Assembly: GCF_032854445.1 (NCBI RefSeq)
Contig: NC_088302.1
Span: forward strand, 36,210,191 to 36,274,190
Reading direction: 5' to 3'
Length of the DNA: 64,000 nucleotides
Source of the DNA: Liolophura sinensis
Lineage: Eukaryota; Mollusca; Polyplacophora; Chitonida; Chitonidae
Shown here: piece by piece, positions 50,101 through 62,949 of the stretch
Numbering within the stretch: position 1 is the stretch's first letter
How the letters are laid out: each line of letters starts with the position of its first letter
Position numbers and translations under genes: made by a program
The notes under the pieces: model-generated
What the model saw: the letters and a program-made list of their open reading frames with translations, nothing else
The model's database searches: none
Told to the model about the DNA's origin: nothing

Positions 50101-53100
50101 TGTATTTTTATTTTACCTATAAGTTATTTATTTGTTTACTTCATTGGCATTTCACGCCCTACTGAATAATACTTCACATATAGGACGGTGGCCAGCATCA
50201 TGATGGACAGATTTACTTTATTTTCATGCAAATATAAGAAGTCATCAATTTAAGATGATCATGTTGATTATTGAACATAATGCACAGATTACAGATCTGC
50301 CAGCTAAAAAATTTAGCTTCGCTATCCAAATCTTACCTTGGCTTTTGCAAAGGAGTCAACCTGTCCTTGAAGTCCGTCGATTTCAATAAGAAGTTGGCTT
50401 TTTTCTTTTTCTACCCTGTAAAATTGATGACACCATGTTACAAATACAGAATTTACTCCTGTAAAGATTTTTGAATCCTCCTAATTTTAAAAAGATTTTA
50501 AACTAATTTTTTTTAAAGGTCAGTCATGAAATTTCGCAGTTTCCTAAATACCAGTAATGGACATGCGTGACATACCTATTTTTGGCCTTATTTACGTATT
50601 CTAGTTGTTCAGAGAGATCGTTGACGGTTTCAGTGTGTCTCTTCCTCAGGCTGTGTTCGGAGCTCTCAAACTGTGCGTTGGCGAGTTCAAGATCTTTGCG
50701 AAGTTTGTTTACTTCATATTCACGTTTCTTGCTAATCTCTTGCTGTAAGTAAAATGTTTTCAGTTAAACGCCTGTTTCATATTCAGTGTATACATTACTT
50801 AATGTAAACTCACAGGTATATACAATATCATGTAATTTTAATTTTTTGCTATTCTCTAAACATCTGCAACAATTTTGTATTGACATTGACTAGTGACATA
50901 AACAAATAGAGGTATATAATATGAATTTATAAAGGATGGAACCGGGCAGATTTGTGACCCTTGTCACATGCTTCAAAACACTTACCACAGCCGTTGAGCT
51001 GCCAGTGATCTCATCCATCCTGTCGGACAGATTATCCAGCTGGAATTGGAGCTCGGCATTGATCCTTTCAGCCTAAAACACAAAATAAAACATTGCGTGT
51101 TAATTATAAATACGTATTTATTTATTTATTTATTTGATTAGTGTTTTACGCCGTACTCAAGAGTATTTCATTTATACGACGGCGGCCAGCATTATAGTGG
51201 GTCGAAACCGGGCAGGTTGCTGACAGACCTTCCCACGTACGACCGGAGAGGAAGCCAGCATGAGCTGGACTTGAACTTACAGCGACCGCATTGGTGACTC
51301 CTGGGTCATTATGCTGCGCTAGCGCGCTAACCAACTGAGCTACGGAGGACCCAGTCATATATACATCTTACGTCAAATAGATATTTTCTTCTCTAATGCA
51401 AAATCAAACAGAGGAGGTATTTTATTATGATCTTTGTATGAAAGCTCAATTATTGCTTCTGAAATATTTCTTTAACCCTGTGTTGTCTTGGTTTAAGACT
51501 TCATAAATTGTAATGCAAAACCATGCTGTATAACAATGAAACCTCTATCTGGGTTTATCATTATGATTCTCTTTTTTTTTGTTTGTTCGACATATGGTCA
51601 CTGAACGCGCCATATTCAGCGTTCATTTGTAATGAATAAGCTGTATTTTTGCACCTACACTTGTACATTGGGATGGGCAGGTCTCAGTATCTGTGTAAAC
51701 ATCCACATGAAGACGTCGACAGGATGGTCTTAGTACCTATACCTAGCTGAGGGTGCTCCCCTACCGGTAACTATTATCTCCCTGGTAACCGTAACCTGAA
51801 GCTCTCTGCGTCCGCTAGAGGTCACCTTAACATGCTATAAGTAGCGTGTTGCTATGGTAACACGTGTTGTATAAACCCTTATCCCAATAAATGGGAATGA
51901 TGTTATTCAAGACCAGATGGTATTCTTTCAATATGTGCACTGAGCAACGAATGTCAGTACATTTACATAGATAACTTAACTGGGGTATCTATGTTTTATC
52001 TGAAACACTTACCCGCACACGGCCATCTCTCTCTGCGTCCAAAGCATCTTCTAGCTCTCGGATTCGTGACTTAATGAAAGAAATAAGAAAAATAAAGTCT
52101 CAGTACATATAGTAAAACTATTTAAGTCCGAAAAATATTAAAGTGATATGGGTCGCATGGCCAATTTGGGGCTGTTTGAAATCTATAACACATAAGCACA
52201 TAAACACAGAAAAAAGTGGATTCGAACTTGTGATTAAGTTGGACTATGAGTGATTCTAGCAAACACACTCTGTACAAAAACATGTATATTGAACAGGTCG
52301 CACCACAGAGAGTATGTACAGTTTGTATTATGGTTGCTGAAATTTGTCATAGATATAACTAGAACCAGTCTGGGTAGGGATCTGCTTAAGATACAGTTGA
52401 GTAGAGGAGAATCAATGCAAGAAAACCCCATATTCCCACCGTCCAGATATCAGGGGAAGATCCGGTCTACGGACAGACGTTTCCAAGAAAAAATAGGCAT
52501 ATACAGTGACATAGTAAACATATGCTTTTGGCTGAAAGTGTAATGCTTTGCAGCTTCTGTGCCTGGTAAAGACGTAAACATTTTTTGCCATATCCACTAG
52601 TCCCGCATTAGGGTTGGGGGGAGTGTGATGCGTCCATGCTTTAAAGTTAGATTTGTGTCTCAGTGAGCAACACGTAACAGCTTTTTTCCGAAAAAAAGAG
52701 GAATTCTCATTTTGCCAAGAAGACTAACAGACCATATTAATAATAGCGGTTCGATATATACATTCTTGATTTACCAGTGGTACAGCGAAACCGAAATCAT
52801 ATGACCTGATGACCTCTACTTGCAAGAGAGGGTATATACAGCTCAGTTTTGCTAGAGGTAAAAAAAAGTAGAGAAAAGTAACTTGTGATTGTATGGTATT
52901 TCTGAATAAATAAATATGATAGTACTTTTGGTGTCAAATTAAGAGTAAAAGACCAGCTGCTTACTCGCGCAGTTAAGTAGTGAAAAGAATTTTATATTAG
53001 CTTTGGCGTTAAATAGGTGTACTTTTTCGAAAAGAAACATAACTGCTATTGAAGATATTGTTTTTCTGCTACCTACTTATTACCAAAATACCGAGGATGC

Positions 53101-54997
53101 TTAGCACAGCTTCGAAGAACTGGGAGTGCAGCTTGTCCAGGGGCACGCCATAAATGGTGGTAGGGTGAGCTAAAAATATCCCTGCCTGCTCAGCGCTTTA
53201 GTTTCTGCTGACGCTACGCCTCTGCGGGCAAGCCTGTGTGCCTCAGCCTTAGCATTAATAGAATACAATTGGCAATTAAAATAGCAACTGTATGTAGATT
53301 TTTGTATATTGATAAACAAATTAGATGTAACCGTTGTAATGTGTTCTTCGTACTGTATGCAAATCCTGTTATTTAAGAGTAGCCGAAAAATCTGGCTAAA
53401 AAGTCAGTTCTCCCAATATGTAGAATTTTGAACACAATTAATGTTACTACAAACATTTTAAGAACGTGTACACTCTACTGAGAATCAAAAGAGTAATGAG
53501 CCTGTAAATTATTAGTTGTGCGCCACTGTTTTGATTCAAGTAGAGCTTTTGGATCCATTTAAAGAATATTTAAACGTACTAGTGTAGTCACAAGACAAGG
53601 CAGTAAACATGATTGGCCTTTGTTATCTCGTGAAACTCAAAAAGTTTGTGAACATTTATGAAACCATTGAATCGTTTTGCAACTGTCGACACGGTCTGTG
53701 TGTAATCATATATTTGGATGCTTTGAAGTATCGAGTTCAATATTTTTGGAAATGAATTACAGCAAATTCTGTATGCAGACAGGATTAAGAGACAAAGTGT
53801 GTTTGTTCAAGTAAATAGCAAAAGGATGTTTAAGACCACAGGTATTTAAAAGTGTGGAAAGCAGCTGAATCATAGGTGCGGACTATTTTTAGCAGGGGTA
53901 ATTCTATCTGGTGTGCTGAGGTCGGGCCTACCCCATGACCAAATGCGGAGAGCCGCGGCTAACTGTCAGTTTACAATAGCTCTGTTACTCTTGGAATAAT
54001 TTTCTCATAAATTTTACAGTGAGAATTTTTTCAGCGCTGAAAGTTAAAGTTAGCAGCTGTCTGGGAAGCGGTCGAACAATGTTTCAAGGCGGTTTGATTA
54101 GTGGCTCAGAACTGGCAAACTCAGTCTTCAGGTTTACCCATAGAGCATCCGGTCTTCGGTTTATATTTGAAGTAAACAGCTTCACTGTTTGCACAAGAGA
54201 CATAAACAGTGATGTTTTCTTCATATTAGTATACATCTTTTGGAAAGCATTTCGCGAGGTTAACATATGACGCATGCTGAGCGGTAAATCATTAATAGAC
54301 GTAAACTTTTTGTTCTTAACATGGCGAGAACAAAATGAAATTCAGGTAAATATAAAATTTAGAACTAAAAACACATCTTGCTCATTAAAATTATTTGCTG
54401 GATATCAATGTGTCGTTTGAAGACCGAAGAGTCAATTTCTGTGTAATGTCCATTTACTTATCACAAACGATGTTTCTGCAATGGCAACGAAAATGGCAGA
54501 ACAGTTTCAAAAGCCAAATAGGCCTACAGTAATGAATGAGGGAACTTCTGAAACAAGAGAGTGAATCTGTGTTAAAGGCATATGTTCACTTTACCGAATT
54601 CATATATTAACAAAAGGAACAACTGGAACGTTTTCACTTTTGTAGATGCTGTTCTTCTTGGACAACAATAATCAGTCCACCATCTCCAATACTCCATATC
54701 ATCCTGAATATATACACTGACTGATAGAATACAATCATGCGGATAACATATTGTCATGTCATTAGGTATACAGTATCCAGTATAAGCATTGTGTTATCAC
54801 ATATCCCATAGACTCCGAGCTACGCATCCCCGGGGTCAGTCCTGTCAGTGTTTGACCCCAGGGTGGGGCCCTGCCTTATCGAACAGAAAAGCTTCACTCA
54901 CCTCCAAACGGCTCTGTGTGCCGGGGGAAGTTCCTCGGTAGACGTGGTACGATCTCACCGTCCTGCTAATTTTCACATCTGGGTCGTACAGATCCAT
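43982..54997 (-). CDS. Paramyosin
   Basis: Fifteen coding exons, in transcript order: 54902-54997, 52013-52069, 50986-51072, 50576-50742, 50337-50415, 49584-49829, 48949-49145, 48606-48738, 48022-48238, 47420-47660, 46484-46679, 45673-45801, 45085-45456, 44611-44811 and 43982-44140. They total 2577 bases (858 residues), normal for paramyosin, with every junction in phase and canonical borders. Nearly the whole protein is a heptad-repeat coiled coil with no motor head. Stretches such as [30 protein letters not shown] and [14 protein letters not shown] are typical of invertebrate paramyosin rather than of a myosin heavy chain tail. Short nonhelical ends flank the rod: about 30 residues at the N-terminus and a basic Ser-rich tail ([11 protein letters not shown]). 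Paramyosin forms the core of invertebrate thick filaments and supports catch tension in molluscs. Confidence 0.96.
44262..44445 (-). mobile_element. S1 SINE in last paramyosin intron
   Basis: A (TTTA)n start, GAGTTTTACGCCATACTCAA, GGCGGCCAGCATTATGGTGG and GGGCAGAGCCCGGAGG. It lacks the tRNA head. Confidence 0.85.
50128..50212 (-). mobile_element. S1 SINE fragment in paramyosin intron 5
   Basis: TTGGCATTTCACGCCCTACT, AATACTTCACATATAGGACG and GGCCAGCATCATGATGG; diverged. Confidence 0.7.
51112..51357 (-). mobile_element. S1 SINE with intact tRNA head, paramyosin intron 2
   Basis: Read on the minus strand: CCTCCGTAGCTCAGTTGG (perfect A-box TAGCTCAGTTGG), CGCGCTAGCGCAGCATAATG and B-box-like GTTCAAGTCC; the (AAAT)n tail lies at the low-coordinate end. 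Body text present at 36174 between GCCAGCAACCTG and CCCGGTTT is partly deleted. Not a functional tRNA gene. Confidence 0.9.
52070..54901. other. Paramyosin intron 1 (2.8 kb)
   Basis: The longest intron of the gene. Apart from the E-box/MEF2 pair near 53.87 kb, no exon, SINE or tandem array was recognised. Open frames on both strands here are short and composition-driven. Confidence 0.55.
53862..53892. promoter_or_regulatory. E-box plus MEF2 site in paramyosin intron 1
   Basis: CAGCTG at 53862-53867 and CTATTTTTAG at 53883-53892, a full match to the MEF2 consensus YTAWWWWTAR, lie 15 bases apart in the 2.8-kb first intron. E-box/MEF2 pairs in first introns are a known layout of muscle enhancers. 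Confidence 0.5.
54902..54997 (-). CDS. Paramyosin exon 1: start and N-terminal nonhelical region
   Basis: 32 codons from the ATG at 54997. They read [20 protein letters not shown] and end GTQSRLE at donor GAG|GTGAGT. Exon 2 follows with [19 protein letters not shown], so the seam matches the family pattern S-x-TQ-x-RLE-x-RIRELED. A likely 5' UTR intron ends at acceptor CTATAAG (55023-55022). Confidence 0.88.
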
Positions 54998-55470
54998 GGC
55001 GAACAGTTAAAACTTTTCTGGCTTATAGTAAGAAATAAACACAGAATTGTTTCTTTACGAAAACGGAGCTGAAGCTCTCTCTCTCCACACACCAGCACTG
55101 GTAGAAAACCCGAGGCAGACTAACTTGAGGCCAGAGCTCAAATTCCTTAAATACGGACCAATTGCCGCATATGTCGAAAGGTTCCTCGCTAGGTGTCGCT
55201 TCGCTCAAAGGCGAACGGGGATCCTCGAAACATGATATGGCTAGAGTCAAAGATGGAAACCGGTCTGCCGACGTCAGCTTCTTACATAGGAGATTGGAAT
55301 TTTCAGAAGGAACTGTAGGAAAAATCAAGAAAAGAAACTTTCGAATGAACTTTGACTCATTTTCTTTTTACTCTAAGATCACATGACTGCAGTTTTCCAC
55401 TGAGTTTGCCTTGAGCCGATCTCCATACAATAATTATTTATGCTTTCCGCTCACGTAAGCTAACTAGGTA

Positions 55471-55480
55471 CCTTATATGG
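55471..55480. promoter_or_regulatory. CArG box (SRF site) upstream of paramyosin
   Basis: CCTTATATGG is a perfect CC(A/T)6GG, 474 bases upstream of the paramyosin start codon. SRF sites of this form drive many muscle genes. An AT-rich TATA-like ATAAATAA lies about 35 bases downstream on the minus strand. Confidence 0.55.
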
Positions 55481-57037
55481 GGTGTAGTATGTCATGGACT
55501 ATATACCATCAGCTTCTGAAACGCGAGTCTGCGAGATGAGGTCTTTCATTTTTGAGGCTGTGACGAATACCCAGAAACTAGAACACTTCATAGCCTACAC
55601 AAGAACGCGAGGTGGTCTTTGACCAAGCGCGTTGTTGTTGTTCCTTGATCGCTTGTTTCACATGCCTGGCATTTAATTTTCACCAAAGATCTCCCAGTCT
55701 GTGTGAATCATTTAAGCATTATCAGCCTTTCTGAGAACAGTTTTTTTGGAATGAGTTTAGATTTAAAGAAAAATACGGTTGTTTCCCAGTTCTATAAAAG
55801 TTTAATTCTTTAGTTTAATTTGCCAAGGTTCAAATAACACATCTTTCATGAATATTGAAACTCAGTAGAAACTCAGTTGTCAATGTTCTCCATAAAACTA
55901 ATGTTTGAGCGATGAGTGGGATATATTGTATTTGTGTTCAATAAGGTTGTATCCCAATTCTTTAGATACTTATGCTGTCAAAAATGGTAACAGGCGTAAC
56001 TGATTTTATAGCGATATAAAATTAGGAAACTTTTCTGGTAAAAATGGTTACCTAGTTTTTTAGATTGTTGTTTACAGAAAAAATGCCAAATACTCATGAT
56101 AGTCATTATTGGTATACAGTTGTTGAGGGTTTCATTTAGAAGCCTTGTAGTCCTAGAAGACAGAAATGAGTGGTGAATGACTGGCGATGGGTCGGTGGTG
56201 GGTTGATGGTTGGGTCAAGGAAGGTGTCCGCGTTCTTTTCACGGTCATCGGCTGAAGTCTCAGCAACTGACCCAGGGTTGAACCTCGCCTGACCTTAGAC
56301 TAGACAGTTCTGTTTAATGACTCCTTTTATCAACTCTTCTGAAGAGGTGGGATTGAGAGTATATTCACCAAGACATCGCACATAAGTGCTGTGCATTATG
56401 GAAGTTATAACTTTATAAATAGATTGCATAAATATAAAGATCATGTGCAGATGTCTCAGTCAACTGGTCCGTTATTCAGCCTTGTGTAAACGTTAGCGCT
56501 TAAGATAAAAGCTGCTGAGATGTGCAGTTATCTATCCTGGCTTGCCACATGGTTACATTCTCAGCAGGGGTAGGGGTCGGGCTATTTCTGTCCTGGGCCG
56601 GGGGTATGCAGCGGGCTGAGGCAAACCTAAAGAAACCATGCAGCTGGCCCAAGCGAGGTTGCCTTATCCAAATAAATACGGCAAGAATGAGGTTTTCCTT
56701 TGACGAGATATCACCTGGAGTTAATTAGATTGAAATATACAAAAGAAAGACAAAGTTACACAACGATATTATGAAGCGAAAATATGGCAAATCTGGTTTA
56801 CTGTTTCTTGTTCTGTCTTCGCTGAAGTCATTGATCGGGATGAGTTTGAAGTTTCGAATTACTTTAGCTTTATTCACACTGTCATTAAAGTCTTTCTATA
56901 AGCTCGACAATAAGCTATACAGCGGTATAAACTGTAGATATGAGATTTCTGATAAATAAGACTACAGCCAACCACCATACATATATACTGCAGTCTGACT
57001 GTGCATTTTAGCTTCAGTAGGATAAAACATGGCAATT

Positions 57038-57212
57038 CAATTCATTTATTCATTTGATTGGTGTTTTACGCTGTACTCAAGAATATTTCACTTATACGGC
57101 AGCGGTCAGCATTCTGGTGGGAAGAACCGGGCAGAGCCCGGGGGAAGCCCACGACCATCCGCAGATTGTTGGCAGACTTTCTCACGTACAGCCGGACAGG
57201 AAGCCAGCATGA
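57038..57212 (-). mobile_element. S1 SINE, head missing
   Basis: TTCATTTGATTGGTGTTTTA, AAGAATATTTCACTTATACG, CCGGGCAGAGCCCGGGGGAA and AGGAAGCCAGCATGAA. Confidence 0.85.
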
Positions 57213-58523
57213 ATAGAAATTCGATGGAACAATTATATTTCGACTACGCAAATATAAATCGTCTGAGGTACATCTATGTACTTTAGAAATGTGTATTTTT
57301 ATTTGATCGGTGAGAAATTTTTCACTTATGTGACCGCGGTTAGGTTTATCGTTAGAGGAAACCAGAGAGAACTGATTAAACGACTGTACTGTGACAAACT
57401 TCCGGAGTTAAAACCACAGCCGGATTAGAGACCATAAGAAACACGTACGTACTTATACGTACAGCTTATAACTGTTTCCATGAAAACCGGAAAGTATATT
57501 TTGACAGCATAATTTCATGCCTAAGGTACGCTTACCAATAGGTTATTGCCAGCTTGTACATAAAACTTCATATGCTTGTGTCCGAAATGGGCCGAGTGGT
57601 ACAAAAATGTCCGATTAATATTTGAATACATTAACATTGCTCATGAAAATCAGAATTATTTAAATAAATCTTATTCGTTTAAAAAAGTGCGAGTTAATCA
57701 GTCGAATGTTTGCAAGAACGCTGATTTGATGTGTTTTAATTTGTTCCTTTGAAGATGTCGTGAATCTAATAATCTCAAATCCATAGGAATATAATATATG
57801 ACATATAGTATGTGGAACTTGCTAATGATAAAAGTTGCCAGGGAATGGAGATGAATGTCAATCATCCAGCGGCATATATCTGAACATGCAATTTAATGCC
57901 ACAATTTATTGAAATTATACCTTCTGAACTGCACCTAGATATTTATGTAATCTTTATGAGTCTTGGAGTCCTATATACTTCCTGCATGGCTGTAAATGCG
58001 CTTCACCAGCCAAATCTCCCACTGGGACTTTTTTTCTTTTAATCTGTGTTGCAGACGGCCATTTTCTCCCCTGTCGACTGCCATTGGTGCCAACTTTGAA
58101 AACGATACAACCAACTTAGCATAGGTAGAAATGCATGTAGTGTCAGGTTGCACAGGACGAATATAGCTCCAGGGATAGGTAAGGCTTAAACTGACAGCGG
58201 CACGCGGAATAAGCACGCTGACATCTGCAGTAAGTTGCATGTGCGGAAGGCTGCGACCCGATGTACGCTCGTCTGTGTGCAGGTGCGTGTATGAACCAAA
58301 CAGTGTTTAAGTATATCGGAACGCGCACTACATGTAGATTAAGCGTCACTAATGAGAACAAACACTTAAACATTTAAAAATCTTGGAAGTAGACATTTGT
58401 ATCTAAATGGTCAATAATAATCGACGGTTTTATAACCGCAAAATCAGTTCAAAATTTACGTTTAACACATAAAGAACTAAGAAAGTATGTAAAGTAATAA
58501 ATTAGGAGGATTCTCAAGCCCAA

Positions 58524-58646
58524 ACATACATACATACATACATACATACATACATACATACATACATACATACATACATACATACATACATACATACATA
58601 CATACATACATACATACATACATACATACATACATACATACATACA
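58524..58646. repeat. (CATA)n microsatellite
   Basis: About 30 tetranucleotide units, uninterrupted. The minus-strand Met-Tyr-Val-Cys repeat frame is an artefact of it. Confidence 0.98.
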
Positions 58647-59344
58647 ATAATGCCGAAAACGCAAGAAATGTTCTAGGCGCTCAAATTTTAGCACTATTTC
58701 GAATTCGTGCATTATGCTAATTACTAATTTGTCGTTAATCAGAACATGTATCTAGGTCGCGCTTTGATTTAAACTGTTTATACATCTAGCGTTGCGATAT
58801 TATCCCAAACGATAATTACACAGTATAAAAACCCGAAAAACTCCTTTCATTAATAGTATTAACATTACGCTCTGGACAATTAATAAAATGGGTTATTTCA
58901 CTATAAAGTTGCATTATAAAATTATCATTTCTAAAGCTTTTTGTGGATGATCATTATTCTTTGGCCATAATCCATTAACTAATGTGTCTATAGTTTTACT
59001 TGTGCCCTGTATTAATTTTCAAAATAGTTACTCATTAGATTTTCATTTCCAACATATTAATTGCGTGTGGAATCGAAAACACAAACAACATTGATCAGCA
59101 GGAAATTCAGTAAAAAACAGTTTCCTAAGATATGTGTAATGAATAGTTATATAACTTTGATATGATAAAAAATCAAACACTATAATATCTAAAAAATGAT
59201 CCGTGATGTTAGCTTTATCACAGAGGCTAATGAGGAGTGAGGCGTGGTGATTTATTTATGTATCTGAGTATATGTATTTCGTTACAAATAAAGCCAAGTT
59301 TACTCAATGTGGGTGTGATAGGCATGTTTGCTTAGTATCCACGC

Positions 59345-59364
59345 TGACGTCACAAATGACGTCA
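59345..59364. promoter_or_regulatory. Two tandem CRE-like palindromes
   Basis: TGACGTCA at 59345-59352 and again at 59357-59364. Single CRE-like sites also occur near 9270, 19345 and 41560, so chance is possible; the tandem pair is less expected. Confidence 0.35.
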
Positions 59365-60404
59365 TACCATGGGAGTTCTGAATTACAATCCACCTAACCT
59401 TGGAGAATACAGAAGTGGCTGGAGCAAACGCTGACATTATTGATGTACTCCGAGTTGATGAGGTCTCAATTACTCTCCTCGTTGCGATTGGTTCCTGACA
59501 CTCCCCAATGACGGGCCACATGTTATATCGCTGGAATCAGGGCTGAAGGTGTTTATATGTGGGCGTATAAACAGATCCAGCTCCAAATGTCAGGTCGGCG
59601 TCAGACAAGGTGTTGAACTTCTCCCTGGCTTGCTTACTGTCAGATACATTTGTACTTGTATATCATACAGCATGATAGATCAGCGTGATGCAGCATGGGC
59701 GTGCACTGAATGTAATAGTTGAGGAGGAATTCTACGCACATGAACACGAGTTAGTTCATCTGCAGGCGTCGGTACGTCCGTGTATCGATTGTAAGAGGCA
59801 AATGGATATTTCGTGCCAGTGATCGCAATGCCAATTTTCAGAACAACGTTTATCACACGTCACCATAGACTATATGATGAATAAATAAAAAGAAGAAAAG
59901 GTGAAAAAAGCAAGTAAAGACAGAGAGCAACAACAACACACAATAAAATAACAACAACAATTAATCACACACTCGCACACAAAAAATAAACATGACATTG
60001 ATACGGCCACTTTAGCGATGTTTAAAGACTAGAATAACGGAAAGAAACTCTTCAAAAGATTGTCATTAAAATAATTCAAACTAAAGAGTCACACCTTCAA
60101 TTTATGGAAAATATTTACTGATGATAAGTGGAGACAAGGTAAATATGACTGTGTAATAAAGTTTATCTAGAGGGGAAAGTTCACCGCTCGTACATAGGTG
60201 GTGACAGGTTATAAAGAGATACCTCTGCTTACCTCATCAGCTGTCTGTTAACTCTCTTCAAGGCACATGCGCGGAGTACTGACTGACAGAAATCGCATCA
60301 TGAAATGTAGTTATGATGGCCTGATGACTCGGCGACTTCACAAAGAAACTCCAATAGCTAAAATACATATGTCGTTCTATCCTCATATAACTGATAGACC
60401 ATGA

Positions 60405-60600
60405 CCACCTGCATGATCGCTGGTTCGAATCCAATCTCTGATGGTTCAGCTTCGACTTTACAATAGGAAGTGTGCCAATTGCATGCCGAAGGGCGGTGGT
60501 TTTTTCTATACCCTGCACAATTTCCATAACCCTTAAACCTGACGACCATCGCATAAGTGATATATGCTTGAGTTTCGCGTTAAAATAGATAAATATATTC
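60405..60600 (+). mobile_element. Diverged S1-like SINE
   Basis: B-box GGTTCGAATCC at about 60421, then GCATAAGTGATATATGCTTG and CGCGTTAAAATAGATAAATA, equivalent to the S1 3' end. Confidence 0.55.
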
Positions 60601-61468
60601 ATCATAAAAGACTGCACAAAAAAAAATGAGAACGTGTACAGTAAAGTAACATTATGCGTTTCCCATCTGCTATATATGAATTGTGCTCTTCTGCCCAGGT
60701 ATGCAAGCTTGACGACGGGTTAAAACAACACACTGTCTCCTTCTGCAAACATGGATCAATCATTGGAATGATAATGCGCAAAGCCGTATGGCATGATCGA
60801 TAAAGCCTGAACTTTCGTTCCCTACAATTTGGCAACAGTTGTCCTCTGTAGAAAATAACTGTATAACTGAAAGTTTTTACCATGTTTTTGACTTTGTGTG
60901 ACAATGTAATGAATATATACCCACGACTTGTGTTTCACATTTTACTCTTCATCTCTTACGCATGAGTCGTAATCACTTTCACGGCAGGCGTTCGCAACGG
61001 GGCTGCGAGGACTATTAAAACTTTTTTACCAGATCTCGTTTCCATGGTTACAAAGGAGGCACGTTAAGTACAGGTAAAGCTTTGTAGAGGTCAAGGTCTC
61101 GGGCAAGTTTTCAGAACGAGGCTCCGATTAGTCAAGTTTATCCCGTCTATACCTCTAGTACGGGACTGATGAGATTATACAAACGTTATCTACATGGTTG
61201 CTGCACACCCATCGCTTTATCAGTTATTCGGGTTCTTAATCTAACTTATTATGTTAATGTATACCCCATCTGTACACACTGTTCAGATGATTGCTACTAC
61301 AACATCAGTTTCGTATAGCTTTTAGAATGGTTCAGTGAGTTCATATCAAATACTCATGCAATCTTAAATTGTTGCAATAAATGGCAGTTAAAAATCAAGT
61401 TCGGAAGTAAGTTCGGAAATATTGTTACATCAATACCAGCGATACAATGGTGTAATATCACCAGTACA

Positions 61469-61501
61469 GGGGGTGGGGGCTCTACGGGAGAGGGGGGGGG
61501 G
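61469..61501 (+). other. G-quadruplex-like tract
   Basis: Four guanine runs (5, 5, 3 and 10) separated by loops of 1, 6 and 3 bases, meeting the usual G3+N1-7 rule. Confidence 0.6.
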
Positions 61502-61687
61502 TCTATATAAAAAACACAATACCAGAAAAAGTACCAAATCATGTAGTGGCTTAATGAATACATTATTATATTTTTTATCATGTAGTAGCCTATGATAAGT
61601 ATCTATATTTTCTAATATATTGCGAAAAGCCGTACTATGAAAATTCTTACTGGTTCTGCGTTCTATACTTTTGTCCAGGTCGAAAAA

Positions 61688-61800
61688 ATTCAGCTACCGT
61701 ATTATGACAACGAAGTCGATCCAAAATGCTATGTACAAGACGAAGCAATTCAGCTATCACATTATGATATCGGAAGTCGATAAAAATGCGGGTATAAACG
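61688..61800. repeat. Direct repeat, 2 x about 59 bp
   Basis: AATTCAGCTACCGTATTATG and AATTCAGCTATCACATTATG start the two copies at 61688 and 61747; both continue with GAAGTCGAT. Confidence 0.7.
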
Positions 61801-62949
61801 ACAAGCACAGGTGAATCCGCCCTATGAGATCTGGTGTTAGAACCCGACAAGTCGGCGCAGGGGAGCGGTGTAGGTATGTCTACTATGTTCAACAAAGATT
61901 AGACTCAACTCTGAGCGGTTTCGCGAAATGGTTTAGCTCGCTCGTTACACAGCGATACCAGTGCTGGCGGCGTAAGAAGGTTTTCTTGAGAGAAAGAGAG
62001 CGATGTGTTAAGTTAGGGTTTTCCATGCAGAAATGCACTGTTCTGCTGAAAAAGGCTTTAGGGGTATGGCAACGAGGAAATGTGAGACTTAAACCGGGCC
62101 CGTCGGCTTGTTTTAGAAACTTCAGGCTATTTGGCAGCTTTCTGCTATTTGAGAGTAACACATCTAGCCGTACCTGTCCGTGATATGAATCTGTTTTCAT
62201 TAGACAACCAGAGGTTTACTTTCTGGTCTTATTCAAGCAAGGCGTACACGTACATACACTCAGGTATATGGCGTTGACATATCTGTCACCAAGGACTGAT
62301 GGCAATATTTAATGAACTGAACATTTTAATATTCTTATGAATCAGAATTTACTTAAAACAGGAGTTCTGTTATTACTTTACAGAGACATTTGTTTTTTTT
62401 TTCACTATTACTACTTAACTACACAGCATCACAGGTATGCCTGCATATTCCATTATTGCGCTGTCGCTTTACTTAATTAATAATTATTCTTACGGCTCTC
62501 GCTGACGGACCTGTCTAATGGATTGTCCTGGAATGACGACCTGCCCTGGAACAACCAGATGGGGCGTGTCCGAATGCAGCTCCAGATGGTTCGTCTATAG
62601 CTGCGGATTAAAATCTGGAGGTTTCTAAAATGTCCGATAAAGTGCGGTGGTTTTCAATGCATGGAGTTCTGCATACGGTTTTTCTCAGCCATAAACAACA
62701 CTAAGTAAAGTATTCCTCATTGTACTGTATAAATAAATAAATAAATAAATAAATGAATAAATGAATAAATGAATAAATGAATTCTTATCATTTGACTCAA
62801 TTCGTATGTTTTCATACCTGTATGTAATATTGTTTCTTATCACAATATCAGAGCAAATATAAGTTGATGATATAAACCTCCGTGCTAAGAACTGCATTTT
62901 TGGAGAAAAAAACAGCAAACAAATGAATTAGAAAATAATGGAATATTCG

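Noticed and set aside
51280-51357. A tRNA gene on the minus strand with good A and B boxes
   Set aside because: Part of an S1 SINE: the acceptor stem does not close and the body and (AAAT)n tail follow directly. The same applies to 36174 and 34638.
43982-54997. Myosin heavy chain tail instead of paramyosin
   Set aside because: The protein starts with its own short nonhelical head in exon 1, has no motor domain, totals 858 residues, and its C-terminal rod matches invertebrate paramyosin text.
58449-58712. Met-Tyr-Val-Cys repeat protein
   Set aside because: Translation of the (CATA)n microsatellite.
61824-62200. Overlapping frames of 119 (+) and 103 (-) codons
   Set aside because: Both strands are open over the same stretch, neither resembles a known protein, and no splice or promoter context supports either.
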